Assembly: GCF_001723605.1 (NCBI RefSeq)
Contig: NZ_CP017111.1
Coordinates: 2,232,001 to 2,296,000 of the forward strand
Source of the DNA: Sulfurospirillum halorespirans DSM 13726
Lineage (GTDB): Bacteria > Campylobacterota > Campylobacteria > Campylobacterales > Sulfurospirillaceae
DNA: 64,000 nucleotides
Reading direction: 5' to 3'
Position numbers and translations under genes: made by a program. Below the pieces are notes generated by a model. The model saw only the letters and a program-made list of their open reading frames with translations, was not told the DNA's origin and did no database searches. This document shows, piece after piece, positions 57,574 to 64,000 of the stretch. Position 1 is the first letter of the stretch; each line of letters starts with the position of its first letter.

Positions 57574-57601
57574 GTACATGTAAAGTTGCCTTTACATGTA
57601 C
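57574..57601. terminator. Hairpin from two facing palindromes at the fabG stop
   Basis: Two palindrome copies face each other to give a perfect 12-bp stem (57574-57585 with 57590-57601) with a TTGC loop. The fabG stop codon (57592-57594) is inside the stem. On the minus strand T-rich sequence follows about 20 bases later. It could slow or end fabG transcription before acpP. Confidence 0.6.
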
Positions 57602-58335
57602 ATGCCACCATTGACTTTTAAAACTTCGCCTGTGATGTAACTTGCACTATCGCTGAGTAAGAAAGCAACGGACTCTGCGATGTCTTTGGGGCTTCCAAAA
57701 CGTTTGAGGGGGATTTTTGAAGTGTAGCTCTCTTTAATCTCTGAGCTAAGTTTATCCGTCATCTCTGTGGCAATAAAACCAGGCGTTACCGCGTTAAAAC
57801 GCACATCTCTCGCACTGCCTTCTTGCGCAAAGCTTTTGGTCATCGCAATCAATCCACCTTTGCTTGCACTGTAATTGACCTGTCCTGCATTGCCCGTCTC
57901 ACCGACAATCGAAGCAATGTTTACCACACAACCAAAGCGTTTTTTACTCATTGCTTTGAGCGCTTCACGACAGCCAATGAACGCCGATGTCAGATTAATA
58001 TCAATGACAGAGGTAAAATCCTCTTTTTTCATACGAATCGCAAGTTTGTCGTTGGTAATGCCTGCATTGTTGACCAAATACGAGAGTTCGCCGTCACTAT
58101 CCACAATCGTTTTGATCCCTTCAACAAATGCCTCTTCATCCGCCACGTCAAAACCAATAACGGCTGCCACACCACCGTTTGCTTCGATCTCGGCTTTAAT
58201 GGCGTCTGCTTGCTCAGGGCGAGAACGGTAATTCACCCATACTTTAAGACCATACCCTGCAAGTGTTAATGCGATCTCTTTACCAATTCCGCTGGCTGCA
58301 CCTGTCACTAAAACATTTTTTCCACTAAATTTCAT
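57592..58335 (-). CDS. fabG: 3-oxoacyl-ACP reductase
   Basis: A 247-residue classical SDR reducing 3-ketoacyl-ACP with NADPH. It shows TGAASGIGKEIA, NNAGITNDKL, and the active site ending YSASKGG. The C-terminus YITGEVLKVNGGMYM is typical. Its last codons, ATG TAC ATG TAA, are formed by the dispersed palindrome. It lies between gpmI and acpP. Confidence 0.96.
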   Translation of the reverse strand: MKFSGKNVLVTGAASGIGKEIALTLAGYGLKVWVNYRSRPEQADAIKAEIEANGGVAAVIGFDVADEEAFVEGIKTIVDSDGELSYLVNNAGITNDKLAIRMKKEDFTSVIDINLTSAFIGCREALKAMSKKRFGCVVNIASIVGETGNAGQVNYSASKGGLIAMTKSFAQEGSARDVRFNAVTPGFIATEMTDKLSSEIKESYTSKIPLKRFGSPKDIAESVAFLLSDSASYITGEVLKVNGGMYM

Positions 58336-58358
58336 TTATTTCCCTTTTACATGTAAGA

Positions 58359-59849
58359 TTAAAACTCAACCAACGGTTGATCCATTTCGCTAGGAATTGG
58401 AAGTCCCATCAGCTTTAAAACGGTGGGCGCAATGTTGTTGAGTCCACCGTTTTGCACCTTTTGAACTCGTTTATCCATGACAAAACCATACACATCAAAG
58501 GTTGTGTGATTGGTCAATCTAGCGCCCACATCATCAAACATCTGTTCACAATTGCCATGATCACTGGTCAATACAATAGAATAATTGACCTCTTTCGCCT
58601 TCGCAAACACTCTTCCTAGCTCATGATCAACCGCTTCCACGGCGCGCGTCGAGGCTTCCAAATTTCCCGTATGTCCCACCATGTCGCCATTAGCAAAATT
58701 CACCACGATAAAATCGTACTGTTCCTCCATCGCTTTTAACACCGCGTCACCGACCAAAGCAGCGCTCATCTGCGGTTCAAGATCGTACGTTTTTACTTTG
58801 GGGCTGGGAACCAAAAGTCTGGTTTCTCCTATTTTTGGCTCTTCAGTGCCACCATTAAAGAAAAACGTGACATGGGCATATTTTTCCGTTTCTGCGGTAT
58901 GAAACTGCGTCAGTCCTGCGCGTGAAATCACATCGCACAAAGTATTTTGCGGTGTATCGGCTTGAAACATAATGGGGAAAGGAAAACTGCTGTCGTACTC
59001 TGTCATGGTTATGGACGCCACGCCGTTCAGGGTACGCGAGAACTCTCCAAATTCACTAAATCCAATCGCACGTGAAAGCTCACGCATACGATCATTGCGG
59101 AAGTTTGCAAAGATGACGCCATCGTCACGGTGCATGCCATTAAAAGATTCAAATGCCGCAGGTTCGACAAACTCATCGGTGATCCCTTGGTCATACATCC
59201 CTTGTAAATATGTTTTTACATGTAAAGCCGTTTTAGGCTTCGCATCGACCATGACGCGGTACCCTTGCTCGACTCTTTCCCAACGATTGTCACGGTCCAT
59301 ACTAAAAAATCGTCCCGAAATCGAAGCGATGCTGATGTTTTCATTGCAAATGGCTAAAAGTTGCTCTAAAAATGTGATACCCGACGTAGGTGAAACATCG
59401 CGTCCATCAGTGATCACATGCAGATAGACACGTTTTTTTTGCGCTTCCACAATCTTTGCAAGATCGATGATATGATCGATATGCGAATGCACGCCACCAT
59501 CGCTTACAAGCCCTATGATGTGAATCGCACCCCTTACATGTAAAAGCTGTGTGAGCGCTTCATTGGAAGCAAGAGAACCATTTTTGGCAGCTAAAGAGAT
59601 TTTCACTAAATTTTGGTACAAAATGCGCCCACTGCCGATACACATGTGCCCGACTTCGCTGTTGCCCATCTGCCCCTCAGGAAGCCCGACACTCAGCCCC
59701 GAAGTTGCTATAAAATTGTAAGGAACCTCACGAAAAAGTTTATCGTAGGTAGGTTTATGTGCCTGAGCAAAGGCATTGGCAGTTTGGCTAGCATTGTGTC
59801 CAATGCCATCGGTAATAATCAATACGGTTTTCTGAACGTCTGGTTTCAA
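58359..59849 (-). CDS. gpmI: 2,3-bisphosphoglycerate-independent phosphoglycerate mutase
   Basis: A 496-residue alkaline-phosphatase-fold enzyme interconverting 3- and 2-phosphoglycerate with two Mn ions. Motifs are ITDGIGHN, the phosphoserine in GQMGNSEVGH, HVITDGRDVSP, FANGDMVGHTGN and TSDHGNCEQM. Length is a little under the usual 510. Palindromes at 59216 and 59534 are read ALHVK and LLHVR. It is divergent from mraY. Confidence 0.96.
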   Translation of the reverse strand: MKPDVQKTVLIITDGIGHNASQTANAFAQAHKPTYDKLFREVPYNFIATSGLSVGLPEGQMGNSEVGHMCIGSGRILYQNLVKISLAAKNGSLASNEALTQLLHVRGAIHIIGLVSDGGVHSHIDHIIDLAKIVEAQKKRVYLHVITDGRDVSPTSGITFLEQLLAICNENISIASISGRFFSMDRDNRWERVEQGYRVMVDAKPKTALHVKTYLQGMYDQGITDEFVEPAAFESFNGMHRDDGVIFANFRNDRMRELSRAIGFSEFGEFSRTLNGVASITMTEYDSSFPFPIMFQADTPQNTLCDVISRAGLTQFHTAETEKYAHVTFFFNGGTEEPKIGETRLLVPSPKVKTYDLEPQMSAALVGDAVLKAMEEQYDFIVVNFANGDMVGHTGNLEASTRAVEAVDHELGRVFAKAKEVNYSIVLTSDHGNCEQMFDDVGARLTNHTTFDVYGFVMDKRVQKVQNGGLNNIAPTVLKLMGLPIPSEMDQPLVEF

Positions 59850-59940
59850 AATGATACCTTTTGTTATAAGCTTATAAGCAATATCTTACTAAAATGTTGC
59901 TTTTATAAAAATATATCCCTAGAAGCTGGAAGTAACATTC

Positions 59941-61005
59941 ATGCTATATGCTCTTTACAAACTCACCTCCATTAACCTTTTTCAATACATCACCGTACGT
60001 GCGGGCGTCGCATTCTTTTTAGCCTTTATCTTAACCATCTATCTGATGCCAAAATTTATCAAATGGGCAAAATCACGCAACGCCAATCAACCTATCTATT
60101 CACTCGCACCTCAAACACATCAGCAAAAGGGTAAAACCCCGACAATGGGTGGCATCGTTTTTTTATGCGCCGCAACGCTTTCTATCTTAATGTGTGCACG
60201 CATGAACAATCTTTTCGTCCTCTCTGCGCTCGCATGTATTTTGCTCTTTGGGCTTATTGGGATGAAAGATGATCTTGCCAAAATTTTAGGCAAAAGCAAT
60301 ACCGCAGGGCTTACACCTCGTGCAAAACTTGGCTTGCAGATCCTCGCATCGTCTGTTATCGCCTTAATTTTGTACGTCGCACTTGACCTTGATACCACCT
60401 TTTTTGTCCCTTTTTACAAATTTCCACTGTTTGATATGAAGCTTTTAGCCCTTGGATTTTGGATACTGGTGATGGTCTCGGCCAGTAATGCTGTCAACCT
60501 TACAGACGGTCTGGATGGTTTGGCAACGGTTCCTTCCATTCTTTCGATTCTCTCGCTGGCTGTGTTTGTTTACGTGGGTGGTAACGCCTTTTTAAGCAGC
60601 TATTTACTCCTTCCAAAAGTCGGTGGCAGTGGCGAAGTGGTCATCGTCGCAACAGCTGTGATGGGCTCATTGGTTGGCTTTTTATGGTTCAACTGCTACC
60701 CAGCGGAGATCTTTATGGGCGACAGTGGAAGCCTTAGCATTGGCGCGTTCATAGGCTACATGGCGATCATCTCTAAAAATGAAATTTTATTGCTTTTAAT
60801 CGGTTTTGTCTTTGTTTTAGAAACGGTTTCGGTCATTTTACAGGTAGGAAGTTTTAAAACGCGCAAAAAACGCATCTTCCTTATGGCGCCGATCCATCAC
60901 CACTTTGAGGTGAAAGGTTGGCCAGAAAATAAGATTATCGTGAGATTTTGGATCATTGCTCTCATGTCAAATCTTTTAGCACTTACGGCACTGAAAATCA
61001 GATGA
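59941..61005 (+). CDS. mraY: Phospho-N-acetylmuramoyl-pentapeptide transferase
   Basis: A 354-residue polytopic enzyme forming lipid I from UDP-MurNAc-pentapeptide and undecaprenyl phosphate. It has [13 protein letters not shown], the aspartates of GLIGMKDDL and [13 protein letters not shown], and the C-terminal [14 protein letters not shown]. About ten helices are seen. The stop overlaps murD by ATGA, the usual pairing. Confidence 0.97.
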   Translation: MLYALYKLTSINLFQYITVRAGVAFFLAFILTIYLMPKFIKWAKSRNANQPIYSLAPQTHQQKGKTPTMGGIVFLCAATLSILMCARMNNLFVLSALACILLFGLIGMKDDLAKILGKSNTAGLTPRAKLGLQILASSVIALILYVALDLDTTFFVPFYKFPLFDMKLLALGFWILVMVSASNAVNLTDGLDGLATVPSILSILSLAVFVYVGGNAFLSSYLLLPKVGGSGEVVIVATAVMGSLVGFLWFNCYPAEIFMGDSGSLSIGAFIGYMAIISKNEILLLLIGFVFVLETVSVILQVGSFKTRKKRIFLMAPIHHHFEVKGWPENKIIVRFWIIALMSNLLALTALKIR

Positions 61006-62195
61006 TAACACTCTTCGGACACGGAAAAACAACTAAAGCGATTGCAAAGCGCTTTGCAGGACAATGCCAGATTTTTGACGATAGCTTTACATGTAAAGAA
61101 AAAGACGCGTTTGGTAATCTCTTATTACCTCCCTCAGAATTTGATCCAACCACAAGCGATGTGGAGATTCCAAGCCCTGGTTTCCCAGCGCACCATCCTC
61201 TCATTCAAAAAGCCCTTCACGTCACCAGTGAATACGACTTTTTCAAAGAGTCAATGCCCTTTAGCATCTGGATCAGCGGCACAAACGGGAAAACCACCAC
61301 AACGCAAATGTGCGAGTTTCTTTTACAAGCACAAGGCGCCCTTGCGGGTGGCAATATCGGAACCCCATTAGCAGAACTGAGTGAACAAGCGCCTATTTGG
61401 GTTTTAGAAACCAGCTCGTTTACCTTTCACTACACCAAAGTCACCGCACCTGATATTTATTTGCTCCTTCCCATCAAACCCGACCATCTCACATGGCACG
61501 GAAGTATGGAAGCCTACATCGAAGCCAAACTTTCACCGCTTGCTCGCATGAGAGAAGGCAGTGTTGCCATCCTTCCCAAAGCCTATGCCAATGTCAAAAC
61601 CTTAGCGCACGTCATTGCGTATGACACGGAAGAAGATTTGGCAGAGCAAATGGGCATCGATATCTCAAAAATAAGTTTTAAAACACCGTTTTTGCTCGAT
61701 GCAGTGCTTGCAGCATGCGCACAAAAAATTCTTTTAGACACCGTCGATTATGAACTTCTAAATACCTTTAAAATCGATCATTACAAAATCGAAGAGTTTC
61801 ATGACACACAAGGACGCCTTTGGGTTGATGACTCCAAGGGAACCAATGTCGATGCCACGATAGAAGCGCTCAAACGCTACAAAAACGACGAAATCCTCAT
61901 TGTCCTAGGAGGTGATGACAAAGGCGTTGATTTACAAGAATTATTTGATTTTATGAAGCCTTTACATGTAACCGTTTTTGCCATTGGCACGAACACCGAA
62001 AGACTTGCTTCATTTGCGGAAAAAGAAGGCATACAACTTCATAAATGCTTCGTCATCGAAAAGGCAATGAAACAGATTCACGCAGTGCACACAACCAAAA
62101 CAGTCGCCCTACTTTCTCCTGCCGCGGCAAGTTTAGATCAGTTCAAATCCTACGCCCACAGAGGTGATCGCTTTAAAGAGTTAGCTTTAGCCTAG
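61002..62195 (+). CDS. murD: UDP-N-acetylmuramoyl-L-alanine--D-glutamate ligase
   Basis: A 397-residue Mur ligase adding D-glutamate to UDP-MurNAc-L-Ala. The ATP loop is [16 protein letters not shown], followed by NIGTPLAE and VLETSSFTF. The C-terminal domain has [11 protein letters not shown] and [15 protein letters not shown]. The ATG at 61002 overlaps the mraY stop; an earlier start at 60948 lies inside mraY. Palindromes at 61087 and 61962 are read FTCK and LHVT. At about 400 residues it is shorter than the usual 440, as often in this phylum. Confidence 0.95.
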   Translation: MITLFGHGKTTKAIAKRFAGQCQIFDDSFTCKEKDAFGNLLLPPSEFDPTTSDVEIPSPGFPAHHPLIQKALHVTSEYDFFKESMPFSIWISGTNGKTTTTQMCEFLLQAQGALAGGNIGTPLAELSEQAPIWVLETSSFTFHYTKVTAPDIYLLLPIKPDHLTWHGSMEAYIEAKLSPLARMREGSVAILPKAYANVKTLAHVIAYDTEEDLAEQMGIDISKISFKTPFLLDAVLAACAQKILLDTVDYELLNTFKIDHYKIEEFHDTQGRLWVDDSKGTNVDATIEALKRYKNDEILIVLGGDDKGVDLQELFDFMKPLHVTVFAIGTNTERLASFAEKEGIQLHKCFVIEKAMKQIHAVHTTKTVALLSPAAASLDQFKSYAHRGDRFKELALA

Positions 62196-62223
62196 GGCTA
62201 AGTTACTTTTAAAGTTTTTAAGC

Positions 62224-62229
62224 TATAAT
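62224..62229 (+). promoter_or_regulatory. -10 box of tRNA-Phe
   Basis: TATAAT lies 18 bases before the tRNA 5' end, with a weak TTACTT at 62203 as -35. Confidence 0.5.
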
Positions 62230-62247
62230 TTCAACTCTTCAAAGCGT

Positions 62248-62323
62248 GGCTGGATAGCTCAGTCGGTAGAGCAGGAGACTGAAAATCTCCGTGTCGGCGG
62301 TTCGATTCCGTCTCCAGCCACCA
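62248..62323 (+). tRNA. tRNA-Phe (GAA)
   Basis: The four stems of the cloverleaf can be drawn by eye. The acceptor GGCTGGA pairs with TCCAGCC, followed by discriminator A and an encoded CCA. The anticodon stem GGAGA/TCTCC holds a CTGAAAA loop with GAA at 62281-62283. GTTCGATTC forms the T loop. It is 76 bases including CCA. Confidence 0.97.
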
Positions 62324-62396
62324 CCAAACTTCATTTCTTAAAAATCAATAATTTTGCAAAACACTTCTAAGATTTCGTATGATTCTTTCCGAGCTC

Positions 62397-63692
62397 TTAG
62401 TAACTCCCTTTTCTACCCAAAACAACAAGAACCGTTTTAATCAATATTTGCATATCAAGCTCTATAGACCAATTTCTCACATACCAAACATCGAGCTGAA
62501 CGCGCTCATCATAGTCAATGTCATTGCGCCCACTCACTTGCCAAAGACCCGTGATACCAGGTTTGACTGCTGTAAAATACTCAAAATACTCACCGTATTT
62601 TTGGATCTCAGCCTCTGTGATAGGACGAGGCCCTACCAAAGACATCTCCCCTTTTAACACGTTAATGAGTTGGGGAAGTTCATCCAACGAAGTTTTACGT
62701 AAAAATTGACCGATTTTGGTGATGCGTGGGTCATCTTTGAGTTTAAAGTCTCTCTCCCACTCTTCTTTACTCTCTTCACAGGTTTCTAAGAGCTCTTCAA
62801 GGCGATCGTCCGCATCAATGTGCATCGTGCGAAACTTGTAAACTTTAAACTTTCGCCCCCCAAAACCAACACGCTCATGTGCAAAGATAGGATGACCTTT
62901 GGTTGCCACATACACAACGCTGTAGAGCCATATTAGGAAAGGTGAAGTTAACAATAACGCAACAAAAGCGACACTCATGTCAAAGAGTCGTTTAATCGTT
63001 TGCTCCACAGGACTCAAAAGGTTATTTTTTATATAAAAAGCCATTCCTTTATGATAAATCGAACTAATAAGCTCTCCATTAATAATAGGAACTTTTGTCA
63101 TTTTGGGCAAAACAATGACTTTACGAACACGCCGTTGAATATGATTAACCAAAACATTGAGATCAAAAAATGAATTATCTTCCAAATCAATAACGGCAGA
63201 ATCATAATAACTCTTTTCTAATAATTGGTCTATCGCATCATTGACCGCTTGAGGCGAAAGTTGCGTCACATTGATGATTTCTTGGATATCGTAACCAAAG
63301 GGATTACCCTTTGCAAACCATTTTCGAATGTTTTTCAGTCCTAGATCATCGCAAATCACAAAAACAGGTAGCCTAAAATAGTGAAATTTAAAAAAAACTT
63401 TTTTAAGATAGTAAGACCATAGAGCGTTCAAATTGTTAAGAAGATAAAATATACATACTATTGCCCGTGAAGTTGTATCATTCATTTTTGCAAGTGCAAT
63501 CACGATCAAAACAACCGCCAATGCAAAAAAGTTTGCTTTGAGCGATAGCGTAATGGCATTGACCGTTACCATTCGATTGGTCATTAAGCGCAAATAAAAA
63601 TAGCCTAGTAAATAAATAACAATCATCCAGCTATAGTGAAAAAAAGAATAATGCAAATCTATCTCTAAAAAAATGTCTGCAATCGCTGTCAA
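62397..63692 (-). CDS. Undecaprenyl-phosphate sugar phosphotransferase (initiating glycosyltransferase), probably 5'-truncated
   Basis: A 431-residue member of the polyprenyl glycosylphosphotransferase family (WbaP/WcaJ type). It starts an O-unit by putting a sugar-1-phosphate on undecaprenyl phosphate. Three N-terminal helices, a Rossmann-like middle part and a further helix near residue 240 precede the catalytic C-terminus. That has KVYKFRTM, DDPRITKIG, RKTSLDELPQLINVLKGEMSLVGPRP and the final GLWQVSGR. The only start is TTG at 63692, without a good ribosome site. The expected first helix is missing, and an IS21 end abuts about 30 bases upstream. Truncation by the insertion is likely. Confidence 0.87.
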   Translation of the reverse strand: MTAIADIFLEIDLHYSFFHYSWMIVIYLLGYFYLRLMTNRMVTVNAITLSLKANFFALAVVLIVIALAKMNDTTSRAIVCIFYLLNNLNALWSYYLKKVFFKFHYFRLPVFVICDDLGLKNIRKWFAKGNPFGYDIQEIINVTQLSPQAVNDAIDQLLEKSYYDSAVIDLEDNSFFDLNVLVNHIQRRVRKVIVLPKMTKVPIINGELISSIYHKGMAFYIKNNLLSPVEQTIKRLFDMSVAFVALLLTSPFLIWLYSVVYVATKGHPIFAHERVGFGGRKFKVYKFRTMHIDADDRLEELLETCEESKEEWERDFKLKDDPRITKIGQFLRKTSLDELPQLINVLKGEMSLVGPRPITEAEIQKYGEYFEYFTAVKPGITGLWQVSGRNDIDYDERVQLDVWYVRNWSIELDMQILIKTVLVVLGRKGSY

Positions 63693-63720
63693 GCGAAGCG
63701 CAGAAGTCGTCAGTTTTTAA

Positions 63721-64000
63721 TGTAAGAAAGTTGCGAATTGAAACTTAAACCACCTCTGAATTTTGACCTTCTAGGTTTGAAGATTTAGCTTCAAACTTAT
63801 AGATTTCTGAGTGTAAAACTCCTGTTAGTTTTTTCTCTTTAAGTCGGTAACTGTCTCCTTGAATATTGATGATATGTGAGTGATGTAATACTCTATCTAA
63901 AATAGCTGTTGTAACGATTTTATCCCCTGCAAATACTTGAACCCATTTACTGAATACCAAATTTGATGTAAAGATGGTGGAGCTTTTTTCATAGCGTTTA
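63721..64000 (-). mobile_element. IS21-family element, one end only
   Basis: The end of an IstB-type gene and a short terminal region beginning near TGT at 63721 mark one end of an IS21-like element. The rest lies beyond the right edge. The other end and the target duplication cannot be seen, so the exact border is uncertain by a few bases. Confidence 0.7.
63745..64000 (-). CDS. istB: IstB-like transposition helper ATPase, partial
   Basis: About 84 codons of the C-terminus of IstB, open to the right edge. The translation reads RYEKSSTIFTSN, then FSKWVQVFAGDKI, AILDRVLHHSHIINIQGDSYRLKEK, the well-conserved C-terminus of the AAA+ helper of IS21 transposases. The start and the Walker motifs lie outside. 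A short basic tail after the conserved part is not shared with all members. Confidence 0.92.
   Translation of the reverse strand, partial: KRYEKSSTIFTSNLVFSKWVQVFAGDKIVTTAILDRVLHHSHIINIQGDSYRLKEKKLTGVLHSEIYKFEAKSSNLEGQNSEVV

Larger units (their letters stand above)
1941..61971. repeat. Dispersed palindrome TTACATGTAA (31 perfect copies)
   Basis: Perfect copies start at 1941, 8024, 10522, 13185, 15162, 15372, 18480, 19496, 20904, 21844, 21943, 24218, 25140, 28626, 31923, 33815, 35290, 36001, 37438, 38635, 39034, 39055, 43102, 48087, 49233, 54570, 58347, 59216, 59534, 61087 and 61962. One-mismatch copies lie at 8127, 17064, 28051, 42541, 42853, 51553, 52794, 57574 and 57592. Most extend to TTTACATGTAA or a 12-mer. 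About 26 are inside genes, where only the frames LHV(K/R/T) and (F/L)TCK are used; the third frame would place a stop. Confidence 0.9.

Noticed and set aside
1-64000. CRISPR array
   Set aside because: No regularly spaced direct repeats of 25-40 bases were seen. The dispersed palindrome is short, symmetric and irregularly spaced.

Overview
The window looks like a chromosomal segment of a Campylobacterota bacterium, most like Sulfurospirillum. This is inferred from protein style, not from a search. The signs are AT-rich coding, a bc1 complex with a diheme cytochrome c, CcoI/CcoS for cbb3 oxidase maturation, a histidine kinase with an HQWRQP-type H-box, and a bifunctional HldE next to GmhA and GmhB. 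Genes are tightly packed, often with ATGA or TGATG overlaps. No stretch over 300 bases lacks a gene.

1 to 19.9 kb (minus strand) is one long surface-polysaccharide run, read from 19851 down past the left edge: PolB-like exonuclease, phosphomannomutase, rfbA, rfbB, periplasmic DNA ligase, ugd, manC, gmd, a fused MNT-HEPN protein, fcl, rfbF, rfbG, a TPP-dependent carboligase, acylating acetaldehyde dehydrogenase, 4-hydroxy-2-oxovalerate aldolase, two SDR enzymes, rfbH and a partial flippase. Together these would make dTDP-, UDP-, GDP- and CDP-linked sugars. The block at 2.2-9.6 kb can be read as a pathway to a CDP-linked 3,6-dideoxy sugar carrying a four-carbon branch at C4, the pattern of the rare sugar erwiniose. 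This is the strongest candidate for an undescribed system here.

19.9 to 30.4 kb holds lipid A and core genes: an lpxL-type acyltransferase broken by one missing A in a poly-A run, an ELM1-like protein, three glycosyltransferases, a GT10 fucosyltransferase, an O-antigen ligase and the ADP-heptose genes gmhA, hldE and gmhB. 30.5 to 39.7 kb holds a small cytochrome c, ccoS, ccoI, an EAL protein, an EamA transporter, an HD protein, a thiol peroxidase, pgeF and ribE. 39.9 to 49.6 kb holds a chemoreceptor, 5-oxoprolinase (pxpABC) joined to a TRAP transporter, and a two-component system. 49.7 to 55 kb holds mnmG, petABC with a 135-bp tandem duplication, and a class II cytochrome c. 55 to 62.3 kb holds accA, fabF, acpP, fabG, gpmI, mraY, murD and tRNA-Phe. 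The right end has an initiating sugar transferase whose 5' end abuts an IS21-type element running off the window.

Two signals are not explained by genes. The palindrome TTACATGTAA occurs perfectly 31 times, mostly inside coding sequence, where it writes recurring LHVK or FTCK tetrapeptides into unrelated proteins. A two-hairpin intergenic repeat occurs three times, with stems that differ in sequence but keep their pairing.
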